Of a stretch of 64,000 nt of DNA, positions 18,305-27,152 are shown piece after piece (position 1 is the first letter of the stretch; each line of letters starts with the position of its first letter). The translations under genes were made by a program, and so were the position numbers. The notes beneath the pieces are model-generated. The model ran no database searches and was not told where the DNA came from. It worked only from the letters and a program-made list of their open reading frames with translations. Origin of the DNA: Flavobacterium sp. JAS (GTDB taxonomy: Bacteria > Bacteroidota > Bacteroidia > Flavobacteriales > Flavobacteriaceae); the NCBI RefSeq assembly GCF_020991455.1, contig NZ_JAJMOX010000005.1, forward strand, positions 347,034 through 411,033, in the 5' to 3' direction.

Positions 18305-19837
18305 TTAATCAATGAATTTCCAGTCATCAAACAGAAAATCGTCTCCATTAAATACAAAATAGATATTCACTGTTCCTTTATCTATTTTCTGTTCTATTTT
18401 CTTTGAGAGCGTAGTCCAATCCTTCCCATCACATACAAGAGAAACAACAGCTTTACCTTTAAGATTATTTACATAAACATCAATTCTGCCTTTTCCTTTC
18501 ACTCTGGCTTCAAATTTGGAAGGAAGCTGTTTGCTAAAATCGGCTCCTCGAACCATAAGACATTGTTTATCTGCTTTTGCTTTGGCAACCATATTGCCCA
18601 CATTCCCAACAGCTTCAAACTGAACTTGCCCTGAAGTGCCTCCGGTAGTTTCTGCCTGCTGAAGAACAAATGGATTTAATGGGTTAATTTGAGAAGGACC
18701 TTTAAAAGTTGCTTTGCTCATGTGGATATTCACATTCTCTTCGTCTACCTGCATTTCTTCGATACCCACATTACGAAAACCGCCCTTGGTACCAAAATAA
18801 TCCTGTAAATACATAGCATGGTAAGTAAGATAATATTTCCCTTTAAACTTGAACAGGTGTGTGTGATTGTTTGTCAAAGGTCCCACATTGACGTCGCCAG
18901 TATTCTTAAAATAACTATTGCGATATTTCCAACTATCCGGATTTAAAGGGGTTTTACTTGTCATATAAGACATACTGCATTGGGTTGGTTTATCAATATT
19001 CGTATAAGGCCATTCTGTACGTTCTTCCCAACTCGTATTATAGGTATAAGCCCAGGTTCCATTGATAAAGTTAAGGTCGCTGGCTTCAAAAAAATAAGGA
19101 GCTGGTATCTTGGCAACCTCGCTGGCCAAACTGATCATATCTGTTCCTAATTTGACGATTCTGGCATTATCGGGCATGTATTTTGTTTTAGGCTTTCCGC
19201 CTCCAAAAGCCAGCCAACCTATACCTTGGTCGTCAATCACAACTCCGGGATCAAATGGAGCTTCGCAATCAACTCCCAAGACAGAACGGTCGACTATATT
19301 TTTTCCTAATGGATCACTCCAAGGGCCAACAGGAGAGGTGGAAGTAAGTACGGCTGAGCCAACACCGCTATTGGAATAATACAAATAGAAGTGTGTCTTA
19401 CCATCTGCTTCCAATCTGGATGTAATGGAAGGTGCCCAGGAATTCTGACTCCATGGTGCCAGCTTTGCTGTATCGATAAGACCATGATACGTCCAGTTGA
19501 CCATATCATCTGATGACATCATAACCAGTGTATGGATGTGCTCGTATGAGTTTTTCCCATCCTTTCCTACCTTCTCATATTGTTGATGATCATTTGTGGC
19601 ATACACATAAATTCTTCCGTTGTATTCTACAGCTGTCGGGTCGGCCGTAAACATAAAATCTAATAATGGATTCGCATTATTGGTGAGAAGTTTCGGCGAA
19701 ACATTTGCGAATTTTTCTTCCAGGTTTTCTTTAACCACTTTCGGTTTACCTGTTTTAGTCTGAGCTTTTGCAGATTCTCTGCCTCCCAGAAAAGCCATAA
19801 CAATGACTGTACTTAACAATATTTTTTTTCTAAACAT
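18305..19837 (-). CDS. GH43 arabinofuranosidase/xylosidase with CBM6-like domain
   Basis: This is a 510-residue secreted enzyme with signal peptide MFRKKILLSTVIVMAFLGG...AKAQ. The five-bladed GH43 propeller shows the base Asp in FTADPTAVE (residue 66), the second Asp in PFDPGVVIDD and the acid Glu in FFEASDLNF. After about residue 370 a beta-sandwich (QAETTGGTSGQVQFEAVGN...VYFVFNGDDFLFDDWKF) matches CBM6. Paired GH43 enzymes in characterised xyloglucan loci (BoGH43A/B) are alpha-L-arabinofuranosidases, and the same role is likely here. Beta-xylosidase activity cannot be excluded. A second GH43-CBM6 gene lies at 32484-33857. Confidence 0.88.
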   Translation of the reverse strand: MFRKKILLSTVIVMAFLGGRESAKAQTKTGKPKVVKENLEEKFANVSPKLLTNNANPLLDFMFTADPTAVEYNGRIYVYATNDHQQYEKVGKDGKNSYEHIHTLVMMSSDDMVNWTYHGLIDTAKLAPWSQNSWAPSITSRLEADGKTHFYLYYSNSGVGSAVLTSTSPVGPWSDPLGKNIVDRSVLGVDCEAPFDPGVVIDDQGIGWLAFGGGKPKTKYMPDNARIVKLGTDMISLASEVAKIPAPYFFEASDLNFINGTWAYTYNTSWEERTEWPYTNIDKPTQCSMSYMTSKTPLNPDSWKYRNSYFKNTGDVNVGPLTNNHTHLFKFKGKYYLTYHAMYLQDYFGTKGGFRNVGIEEMQVDEENVNIHMSKATFKGPSQINPLNPFVLQQAETTGGTSGQVQFEAVGNVGNMVAKAKADKQCLMVRGADFSKQLPSKFEARVKGKGRIDVYVNNLKGKAVVSLVCDGKDWTTLSKKIEQKIDKGTVNIYFVFNGDDFLFDDWKFID

Positions 19838-19948
19838 GCTTTTTTTATTTTACCCCAAAAACGGATACTCGTTAAGGGTTTATTTCAATTAATTATTCTT
19901 TAAACAACTGTAACAAAGTGATCCAAAAGGGATTCTTCGCCCAGAGAA

Positions 19949-22069
19949 TTATCTAACGATATAAATCGGCAGTTGTCCCTGTGCTGCAAGAGAAGGCTTC
20001 GACACAGGAGCATTTATGCCCTTGATCAATAAATTATCGTAAAAAGGTGTACTGAGCTTTTTTCCGCCACCAGCAATCAATCCTGCCATTCCTTGGCTGT
20101 ACAAACTATCTGTCACTTGTAGTACCTGCTTTTCATCAACGAATGCTCTAATAATAGATCCTTCGAATTGGAGTTTCAGGTTATGCCATTGGCTCTGGCT
20201 GATATTTGAAAGTTGTATTTCACCAAGCACCTTTTCCCCACCTTCGCTCTCATCGTTTTGTTTTTTGATAATTGCTTGTTGTTCAGCATCTCCAGTAAGC
20301 TCCTTTTTATCCTCTTTTCCTCTGCTTACAATTATGCTGCATTTGCCATTATCTTCAAGTTGTAGGTAATAGCCTTTTGGAATAAATCCATACCCGGTAC
20401 CAACGTGGTTGACCCTGCCCATAACCCCAACATTGTCGCCTGCATTTAAATAAACATCAGCACTTACTTCATAATCCTTCCACTGCGCATCACCTAAAAT
20501 ACTATAAGGCCGCCAATCTGGTCCCCAGGAGATTGTTGCCTCTGGAACAACCTGGCGCAGGCACTTACCTTTTTTATCAGGGCGTTCAGTTATTTCAAAC
20601 GTATCGACAATATCGGCAGTGTAGCGTGGTAAATACCCCCATATTTTAGGCAAGGAATATTCCTCAAATGTTTCATAATATGGAAAAGGGAAGGGTTTGG
20701 AATCGGGAATATTAGCAAAGCTTCCTTTTTGCTGCCCTTTAGTGGTGGAAAGAGAGTAAACTGAATTGGGCTCTACGGTAAGTGTGAATGTGCCCTTTGC
20801 TGGTTTTATACCAGCTTGCTGTACAAAATGCTCTTTCTCGTTACTACGCCATACGCAAAGCTCTTTTAAAGAAAGCCCCTCGCTGATCTCAAAACGGATT
20901 TGTTGTGGAGCTTTTGCGTTTTTTGTTTCGATAATGATGCTGTAGTCCTTTGCAGGCGACTTTAAGGTTACTAAAGTTCCACCACCTTTAAGGTTAACAC
21001 TACCTCCATTCAGGTATTGCCATCCAACTTTCGAGAATTGCCCATAATGTGCATAACCCCACAAAGCCTCGCGTACCTGGTAATGCCCGCTCCATGGCCA
21101 TTGTGCCAGTATAGCCGCAGGATCTTCGGAGTATGGTTCGATAGGGTAAACACCGGCAATATCATACCAATTCACGATCTTGGTAACACCGCTTTGAATA
21201 AAGTTGCGATTGAAACACTCCACAATACTGATCAGGCAATCGTAGCCTTTTTTATAAATATGATCCTCGGTGTTCCAGATAGGTTTATCAAGTTTCTGAG
21301 CCATCTGCTGAACTTGTTGCGAAGCAGCGTCTCCTTCATAAAATGTGTGAGCACTGATAATATCTATGGAGTTGCGAAGCTGCTCATCTTTAAACAAATC
21401 CTTGACAAAGTCTAGTTTGTCTTTCCACCAGAGATCAAACCCATGAAGCTTAATTTTTTCAAAGCCATTGGCATTAAGGGTAGAGCGTAATGTCTTCGCA
21501 AAATTGTAGTCAACTCCCTTTTCATTGCGACAGCCGATGGCATCTAATTCAAGGCCATAAACCTCACGAAGCCCCTGAAGCCATTTAACGTAATAATCGG
21601 CTGCATCCTGCGACCAAAAATTTCCATTCCCAACCCATCCGGGAGCACTCCACGCGGTAGCATCGAGGGTAAGATCGGGATTGCGCTTTTTGGCTTGCTG
21701 TAAGATCCACCAGGTATAACCCCGAGAGTAATCAAGATCGTTACGCGTGTGCATGTGGCTAGGCATTGACCCCTGCGTTGAATTACCATCGCCGGGAATC
21801 TCAACAAGTAGTGCGCTTACGGAAGCTCCAAATTTTGGTTTATAAACTAAGTCCAGAATCTGACTGCGTTGGGGTTCGGGATAATCCTTGAGCAGTACCG
21901 ATGTAGCGCCTCCCCCATTTACCACACCAATTCCATCGAAACGCTTTCCACCGGCATTGCCCTTTAGTTTCACCATCTGGACAGAATCCTGATACATGAT
22001 TTGTTGTGCATTAGATTTAAAGAAAAATAAAAGAAGAATTAGAGGTACTGAATTAAAAATTGCTTTCAT
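19949..22069 (-). CDS. GH59 galactocerebrosidase-like beta-galactosidase
   Basis: This is a 706-residue secreted enzyme (start at 22069, signal MKAIFNSVPLILLLFFFKSNAQQ). It follows animal galactocerebrosidase closely: RFDGIGVVNGGGATSVLL, YPEPQRSQILDLVYKP, then EIPGDGNSTQGSMPSHMHT. The acid/base Glu in CRNEKGVDY (near 183) and the nucleophile Glu in WNTEDHIY (near 268) sit at almost the same positions as in the human enzyme. A C-terminal LamG-like sandwich (about 500-690) is also shared. Bacterial GH59 members are few. In a plant-glucan PUL the substrate is more likely a beta-galactosyl oligosaccharide than galactosylceramide. The gene and its GH27 neighbour are visibly richer in G+C than most of the window. 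Confidence 0.9.
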   Translation of the reverse strand: MKAIFNSVPLILLLFFFKSNAQQIMYQDSVQMVKLKGNAGGKRFDGIGVVNGGGATSVLLKDYPEPQRSQILDLVYKPKFGASVSALLVEIPGDGNSTQGSMPSHMHTRNDLDYSRGYTWWILQQAKKRNPDLTLDATAWSAPGWVGNGNFWSQDAADYYVKWLQGLREVYGLELDAIGCRNEKGVDYNFAKTLRSTLNANGFEKIKLHGFDLWWKDKLDFVKDLFKDEQLRNSIDIISAHTFYEGDAASQQVQQMAQKLDKPIWNTEDHIYKKGYDCLISIVECFNRNFIQSGVTKIVNWYDIAGVYPIEPYSEDPAAILAQWPWSGHYQVREALWGYAHYGQFSKVGWQYLNGGSVNLKGGGTLVTLKSPAKDYSIIIETKNAKAPQQIRFEISEGLSLKELCVWRSNEKEHFVQQAGIKPAKGTFTLTVEPNSVYSLSTTKGQQKGSFANIPDSKPFPFPYYETFEEYSLPKIWGYLPRYTADIVDTFEITERPDKKGKCLRQVVPEATISWGPDWRPYSILGDAQWKDYEVSADVYLNAGDNVGVMGRVNHVGTGYGFIPKGYYLQLEDNGKCSIIVSRGKEDKKELTGDAEQQAIIKKQNDESEGGEKVLGEIQLSNISQSQWHNLKLQFEGSIIRAFVDEKQVLQVTDSLYSQGMAGLIAGGGKKLSTPFYDNLLIKGINAPVSKPSLAAQGQLPIYIVR

Positions 22070-22132
22070 AAATCGATGTCTGTGTGTTAAAATAAATAGG
22101 ACCGCTGATGGGCCGGACAAAGCACGGTGGAG

Positions 22133-24148
22133 CTATTTAACCGGCATAAATTTGTACAGAGCCACTCCATGCACGGGAACCTTCACCGAAAGAGCTTCTT
22201 TGTCCGCATGGATTGTTATAATATCTTTCTGACGCCATAGATCACGCACCTTTTGCTTTCCGGAAATACCAAGCTTATTCAGGTCCTTATAAGAGATATC
22301 TACTTTCTCCAGACCGAAATTGCAAAAGCCTGCTACACGACTGCCATCCTCCAATTCTTTTACATAAATGCGCAGATCTCCGATAGTTTGAACACAGGTA
22401 GCCTGTTTACCAAGAGCATCCTGATTAACCGCAATCACTTCATCGTTTGTCAATAAATTCAGGGTAAAGTCATCCAGCTTTTCCAGATCGCAACCCAGTA
22501 GCAGCGGAGTAGAGAAAAGACTCCAAAGGCTCACGTGAAGATACTGCTCATCTGGTTTAAGCTTGGTCGGATGGAGGTTACCCCAGCCTACTGTTCCTAC
22601 AACCAGCATGTCTGCATCGTTCCAGTTACCGGGTTTAGCCCAGGCTGCAGACTGATCCTGAGCTAATGCAATGCCTTTAACGTTGGACCAGGTGTCCAAT
22701 ATATCATTGGTTGTACGCCAGGTGTTTCCGCCTACCGAATCGCCCCATTTCCAAACATCCGACATTCCGTATTGACACAAGCTGAAAACAATGTCACGGG
22801 GCTGCTGATGAATATACTCTCCCATTGTTTTGTATGGTTTGACCGCCGTAGACAATTGATAACCTCCATTGTACGATATGGAGATTACTTTGTTTGGGTC
22901 GTTATCGGGTATTCCATTTAGCGCTCCTCCATAGCTGCACCAATCGTATTTCAGATAATCGAAACCCCATTTGGCATACGTTTCGGCATCTTGCTTCTCA
23001 TGACCATAACTACCTGCACAACCACCACAGGTCCAGGGACCAGGACTAGAATAGATGCCGATCTTCAAACCCAGATCGTGCACATAATCTGTCAGGCCTT
23101 TCATGTCTCCAAATTTTTTATTAGGAACTATAGTACCAGCCTCGTCACGCATCTTACCTTGCAGTGAAGGATCTGTCGAATCGCGGTTATTTTGCCAGTA
23201 GTCGTCAATATTTACATAATTCCATCCGTAATTTATAAGTCCGGTTTTCACCATTGCTTCTGCAGCGCGTTTAATTTTTTCACCAGAAACTTCATGAGCG
23301 AAACAATTCCAACTATTCCAACCCATTGGCGGGGTAAGTGCAATTTTATCACCACAGCTAATGCGCAAACTTTTTTCGGCTATACCCTTCGCATTCTTTG
23401 CCTTCAATTGAATAACGTAAGTGCCGGCTTTTACAAGCTTACCAGTAATAAGTCCTTTTTTTTGATCCAGCTTTAGTCCCTGAGGCAAGCCGATAACCTC
23501 AAAGGTCATTGGACGGTCGCCGGTGGCGGGTATCCTGAACTGAAACGGCGAGCCCGGGCGGACACCGAAAACGCTTGCGCTATTGATCTTCGGTTTTGCC
23601 AATGGCTTAGGGGTAAGAATGTAGGGCTCACTTGGGACAGGGTAATAAGTAGCAAAAGTTGATACTCCTGCGGCCTCAAATTTAGCATCAGCCCAGTTGG
23701 CATGATCACTGCCACCGTCTCCTGCGTCTGTTACCCACAGCTCAAGTTGTTTCACACCCGAAAGTTTAACACTACATAGCCGGGCAGCATCACCTTCATG
23801 CATTACACCGCTCGCCCAAAGTTTCGCTCCATCACCGAATACTATAAACTCTACGGCTGGCTGACGTCCTTTCACTTCATCATCAATGCCCACCTGTGCG
23901 GTAAACGAACTTGCCTTACCATCGAGTTGGATAAAAAGAGAACTTTCTGCGTGTGTGCCGAAGCCACGCTCAAAGGTTTTGCCAGCGATAGTCATGATGT
24001 TGTCATCAACCGTCCTGTTTTTTTTAGGTACACCCCAGCCCTGTGAAGCTACGCTGAGATCCAGTTCATCTAACCAAACCGTTTGTGCGGAAAGAGTACC
24101 GCTAACGATCAGAAGTAAAATAATTTTATAAAAATGTTTACGTTTCAT
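22133..24148 (-). CDS. GH27 alpha-galactosidase with N-terminal NPCBM and Ig-like domains
   Basis: This is a secreted enzyme of about 671 residues. After the signal peptide (MKRKHFYKIILLLIVSG...SAQ) come an NPCBM module (about 20-165, with RGFGTHAESSLF), an immunoglobulin-like putative-Ig domain (about 180-270) and the GH27 barrel opening TPPMGWNSWNCF. The nucleophile is the Asp of LKYDWCSYGG (near 402) and the acid/base is the Asp of RTTNDILD (near 482). A beta domain ends the chain. The substrate is alpha-galactose or beta-L-arabinopyranose. The signal peptide is nearly the same as that of the upstream GH5 gene although the mature proteins are unrelated. A hairpin lies in the gap before it (24215-24242). 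Confidence 0.92.
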   Translation of the reverse strand: MKRKHFYKIILLLIVSGTLSAQTVWLDELDLSVASQGWGVPKKNRTVDDNIMTIAGKTFERGFGTHAESSLFIQLDGKASSFTAQVGIDDEVKGRQPAVEFIVFGDGAKLWASGVMHEGDAARLCSVKLSGVKQLELWVTDAGDGGSDHANWADAKFEAAGVSTFATYYPVPSEPYILTPKPLAKPKINSASVFGVRPGSPFQFRIPATGDRPMTFEVIGLPQGLKLDQKKGLITGKLVKAGTYVIQLKAKNAKGIAEKSLRISCGDKIALTPPMGWNSWNCFAHEVSGEKIKRAAEAMVKTGLINYGWNYVNIDDYWQNNRDSTDPSLQGKMRDEAGTIVPNKKFGDMKGLTDYVHDLGLKIGIYSSPGPWTCGGCAGSYGHEKQDAETYAKWGFDYLKYDWCSYGGALNGIPDNDPNKVISISYNGGYQLSTAVKPYKTMGEYIHQQPRDIVFSLCQYGMSDVWKWGDSVGGNTWRTTNDILDTWSNVKGIALAQDQSAAWAKPGNWNDADMLVVGTVGWGNLHPTKLKPDEQYLHVSLWSLFSTPLLLGCDLEKLDDFTLNLLTNDEVIAVNQDALGKQATCVQTIGDLRIYVKELEDGSRVAGFCNFGLEKVDISYKDLNKLGISGKQKVRDLWRQKDIITIHADKEALSVKVPVHGVALYKFMPVK

Positions 24149-24214
24149 TTTTTGGTTCTTTTTAGAATCCATAAATTTTAGATTCATTGTTTCCTTGAGA
24201 ATTCTTTATAAGTA

Positions 24215-24246
24215 AATCTGTGACTCTTACAAGTCACAGATTTTTT
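24215..24246. terminator. Hairpin between GH5 and GH27 genes
   Basis: The arms AATCTGTGACT and AGTCACAGATT form an 11-base-pair stem with a short loop. A run of T follows on the plus strand; on the minus strand, the direction of the genes, the tail is TTTACTT. It can act as an attenuator or an RNA-processing/stability element inside the PUL1 operon rather than as a full stop. Confidence 0.45.
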
Positions 24247-24315
24247 AAATTCAGTCCTGCTTAATAGTACCAATACGATGCCCTGCAAAACTGTATTTTA
24301 TTTAGTTATAGTGTC

Positions 24316-25779
24316 TTACTTACCTCCTTCAATAATGGCATCCAACATAGCCTGGTCTTTTACCTTATCATTAGCTCTGTCTAACATAAAACCTATCTCC
24401 CACCAGAATGGCACAATACCATTCGCTTTAGCCTGTTTGGTCACATAATAGGACCAATAATTCACAGACTTGTTGTGCATATCCATATCCTTAGGAACAG
24501 GCTTGCCAAGGCCGGGAGTTCTTCTCCAGGTTGCATACTCGCCCAGTATTACAGGGATACCTTTATCAACAAATTTCTGTTTCATTTTTTGGAATTCAGA
24601 ATCAATCACATCCTCTTCACCAAAGGTGGCGTTGCGTTCCGGCTCAATAGTAGAATGATTCCCGGCTCCCCAGTAATAAATCATCTTACCCCAACTTACA
24701 TCTGCATCGGTTACGATCGTAAATAAAGCAGGTGTATAGTTATGTACCTCAACCATCAATTTGTTAGGAATGTTGTCTGTTGGCATCGTATTCATCAGAT
24801 CAAAAGTTAGAGCAGCATCAGTTCTGGGCCCCTGTACAACCAGCACCCTGTAACTGTTTTTACCTCCGGTAGCGCGAACTGCCTTGATGAATGTTTCGTA
24901 GTAACCATTAAGTATGGCCATCTTTTCGGCATCATCAGCCGGAGGTTCATTTGCACCGGCAAATATAAGGTGCTCATCAAAATCACGCATGGTGGTAGCA
25001 ATCTGTTCCCAAATCGCCTTTTGCATTGCATTAATGGACTCTTGCTTTGCCTTAGTGATATTATTATCAAGCCAGCCATTATCCGCGTGAGCATTTAGTA
25101 TCACATACATATCATTATCCACACACCATCCAACTACTTCTTTCACGCGGTTAAGCCACGCAGGGTCAATTTTTGCTTTTGCCGGATCGCTTAAATGGGT
25201 CCAAACCCAACCACATGGAATCCTTACAGAATTGAACCCTTTTTCTTTTATAAATTTCACATACGATTCGGTAATTTTACTATTCACCCACTCAGCTTCG
25301 GTTGGAGCTTCCATGGTATTGCCAAAATTTATTCCCAAATGCATTTTTGCAGACAATTGCATCGCTGTACTGCTCATTCCTGTTTCATCGGGAGCTTTAG
25401 GCGTTAAATTATAGGTTGGATATAAATTACCTCTTTGTGTAATTGTAATTCTTCGGGCCTGACCATTATTAGCCTCAACAGTTAGTACAACAGACCTGGT
25501 AAATCCGGTTTCATTACTTAAAGCTGTAAATTTTGTTGTAGTAGCTCCACTACTACCGCTTGTTGTCGTTAATTGCAACCACGATGCTGCCGAATTGCTT
25601 AGACTCCATGCACTGTTAGCTTCAATGGTGATGTCTTCTGATGTACCTCCAGCTGGTTCAAAAGAAACTATTTTTGCTGAAACCGTTAGCTGTGGTTCCT
25701 CTTCGTTTTTTGAACAAGAAACCGAAAATCCGGCAACAATCAGCAGTAGTACAATTTTATAAAAATGTTTAAATTTCAT
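24316..25779 (-). CDS. BACON-GH5 endo-xyloglucanase lipoprotein (GH5_4 type)
   Basis: This 487-residue lipoprotein has the lipobox GFSVSC (Cys near 22), followed by an acidic residue stretch (SKNEEEP) as in surface lipoproteins. Residues of about 30-115 are a BACON domain (ITIEANSAWSL...VLTVEANNGQARRITITQRG). The catalytic barrel follows (LGINFGNTMEAP), with the acid/base Glu in AGANEPPAD (residue 278) and the nucleophile in ILGEYATW (residue 414). BACON plus GH5_4 is the architecture of BoGH5A, the key surface endo-xyloglucanase of the Bacteroides ovatus xyloglucan locus, and it is the main reason for naming the substrate of PUL1. It lies directly after the glycan-binding protein gene. Confidence 0.93.
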   Translation of the reverse strand: MKFKHFYKIVLLLIVAGFSVSCSKNEEEPQLTVSAKIVSFEPAGGTSEDITIEANSAWSLSNSAASWLQLTTTSGSSGATTTKFTALSNETGFTRSVVLTVEANNGQARRITITQRGNLYPTYNLTPKAPDETGMSSTAMQLSAKMHLGINFGNTMEAPTEAEWVNSKITESYVKFIKEKGFNSVRIPCGWVWTHLSDPAKAKIDPAWLNRVKEVVGWCVDNDMYVILNAHADNGWLDNNITKAKQESINAMQKAIWEQIATTMRDFDEHLIFAGANEPPADDAEKMAILNGYYETFIKAVRATGGKNSYRVLVVQGPRTDAALTFDLMNTMPTDNIPNKLMVEVHNYTPALFTIVTDADVSWGKMIYYWGAGNHSTIEPERNATFGEEDVIDSEFQKMKQKFVDKGIPVILGEYATWRRTPGLGKPVPKDMDMHNKSVNYWSYYVTKQAKANGIVPFWWEIGFMLDRANDKVKDQAMLDAIIEGGK

Positions 25780-25819
25780 TTTCTGTTTTTGTTATTAGAA
25801 TTAATAATCAATTTTATTT

Positions 25820-25865
25820 AAGACCTGCAGAAAAGTTTAACTTTCATGAGATAGATGCAGGTCTT
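25820..25865. terminator. Hairpin between glycan-binding protein and GH5 genes
   Basis: The ten-base arms AAGACCTGCA and TGCAGGTCTT are perfectly complementary and enclose about 26 bases. On the minus strand the element follows the stop of the glycan-binding protein gene region boundary and precedes no GH5 codon, so it sits exactly between the import block and the enzyme block. It is probably an attenuator or mRNA end protector. PUL2 has a hairpin at the equivalent place. Confidence 0.45.
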
Positions 25866-25906
25866 TATTTTTACTATTAATTTGTTATTGAATTAAAAGA
25901 TTTTTG

Positions 25907-27133
25907 TTATTTGATTCTCACAATCCTGATATTATCAATCCCTGCACGAAGACCAGTTGTACTGGATTTGTCAGAGGTATTAACAGCAAAGAAATTTATA
26001 GTCTTCTTTTTTGAACCAAATAATTCTGAAAAGCTTGTTGCCGGATTACCTGTACCGTCTATACCATCTTTTTTTGTACGGAATTCAGTCAATGGAATTG
26101 TTACTGTTACCCATTTTCCTTTTGTAGTGAAATTAGCTCTTTTAGTTTCTGAAAGTTTCCATGGCTCAAAACGTGCCAAAAAATCCCAATTGTAATCTCT
26201 AACAATAAACATTGATATACCGTTCCAATCTCCGGGAACATTAAGTTCAAACTTAAGCGCAAATTGATCGATATCTAAATCTAAATCAGCCGCTGAAACC
26301 CATTCTGATCCATTTTCGATATTAATGCTTCGACCGCCTTCCCACCAGGCTCCGTTACCAGCATTAAGAATAGGAGTGTCTAAAATAGGATACCATCCAT
26401 GGTTACCCGGGAAATCGGGATCATTATCGCTAGTCGATGTACCCCATGCCATGCTGCCAATAGTATCAAAATTACAAAGCATACCTATCGTAAGATCATT
26501 AACATTAAATGTTGTTAGAATTTCACCAGATGCTGTAATTATTTTTAAGGGTCCGCTTGTCAAAGTAGAAACTGGAAAGCTAATGGCAGTTCCATCCTCT
26601 TTTGTTACATAATCAGTTATTGCTACCCCTCCAAAACTGAGCTCGCTTATAAGAAATAAATTGGTTCCAAATACAGTAACAATCTCACCTTCAACCGGGT
26701 TTTCGTTTGAAATACCAGCAAGCGAAGGTGGTCCGGCAACGATATCAATTTTGAAAATTGCGGAACCACTTGCAGTAGCGACCTCAATAGTATTTAATTG
26801 ATTTTCAGGAACTGAAGGAAATGGAATTACATAAGGCAACTGTACAACAGCATAAGTATCTGAAAACAGCCCTACATCGAATGGAATTGATACACCATTG
26901 AAAGCAATTTTAACTGCATTTTTAAAATTTGATCCCTTTAAAACTACCCACTGACCAGGCACCAATTTATTTACAAGAGTATCATTAGGAGCAGCCGCAT
27001 AATTCCTCACCTCTGTAATAACAGGAGCTCCATTTGAATCATCATCATTATTACAAGATGTTAACATTGCAATCATCAGCATCATGCCTAAAAAAAACAA
27101 ATGATTAACACGATTACTTACTATTTTTTTCAT
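25907..27133 (-). CDS. Surface glycan-binding lipoprotein (SGBP-B type, IPT/TIG repeats)
   Basis: This is a lipoprotein of about 408 residues. The start at 27133 gives MKKIVSNRVNHLFF...MLTSCNNDDD, a lipobox followed by acidic residues that mark surface export; the longer start would overlap the SusD gene. Two immunoglobulin-like IPT/TIG domains can be seen (ITEVRNYAAAPND...LKGSNF about 40-130; GISNENPVEGEIVTVFGTNLF about 140-210). A C-terminal beta-rich region with several Trp and a SINIENGSEW stretch is the likely glycan-binding part. The position immediately after SusD is standard for SGBP-B, which holds polysaccharide at the cell surface. The sequence itself does not name the ligand. Confidence 0.85.
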   Translation of the reverse strand: MKKIVSNRVNHLFFLGMMLMIAMLTSCNNDDDSNGAPVITEVRNYAAAPNDTLVNKLVPGQWVVLKGSNFKNAVKIAFNGVSIPFDVGLFSDTYAVVQLPYVIPFPSVPENQLNTIEVATASGSAIFKIDIVAGPPSLAGISNENPVEGEIVTVFGTNLFLISELSFGGVAITDYVTKEDGTAISFPVSTLTSGPLKIITASGEILTTFNVNDLTIGMLCNFDTIGSMAWGTSTSDNDPDFPGNHGWYPILDTPILNAGNGAWWEGGRSINIENGSEWVSAADLDLDIDQFALKFELNVPGDWNGISMFIVRDYNWDFLARFEPWKLSETKRANFTTKGKWVTVTIPLTEFRTKKDGIDGTGNPATSFSELFGSKKKTINFFAVNTSDKSSTTGLRAGIDNIRIVRIK

Positions 27134-27152
27134 GTTTATATATTTTTTATAA

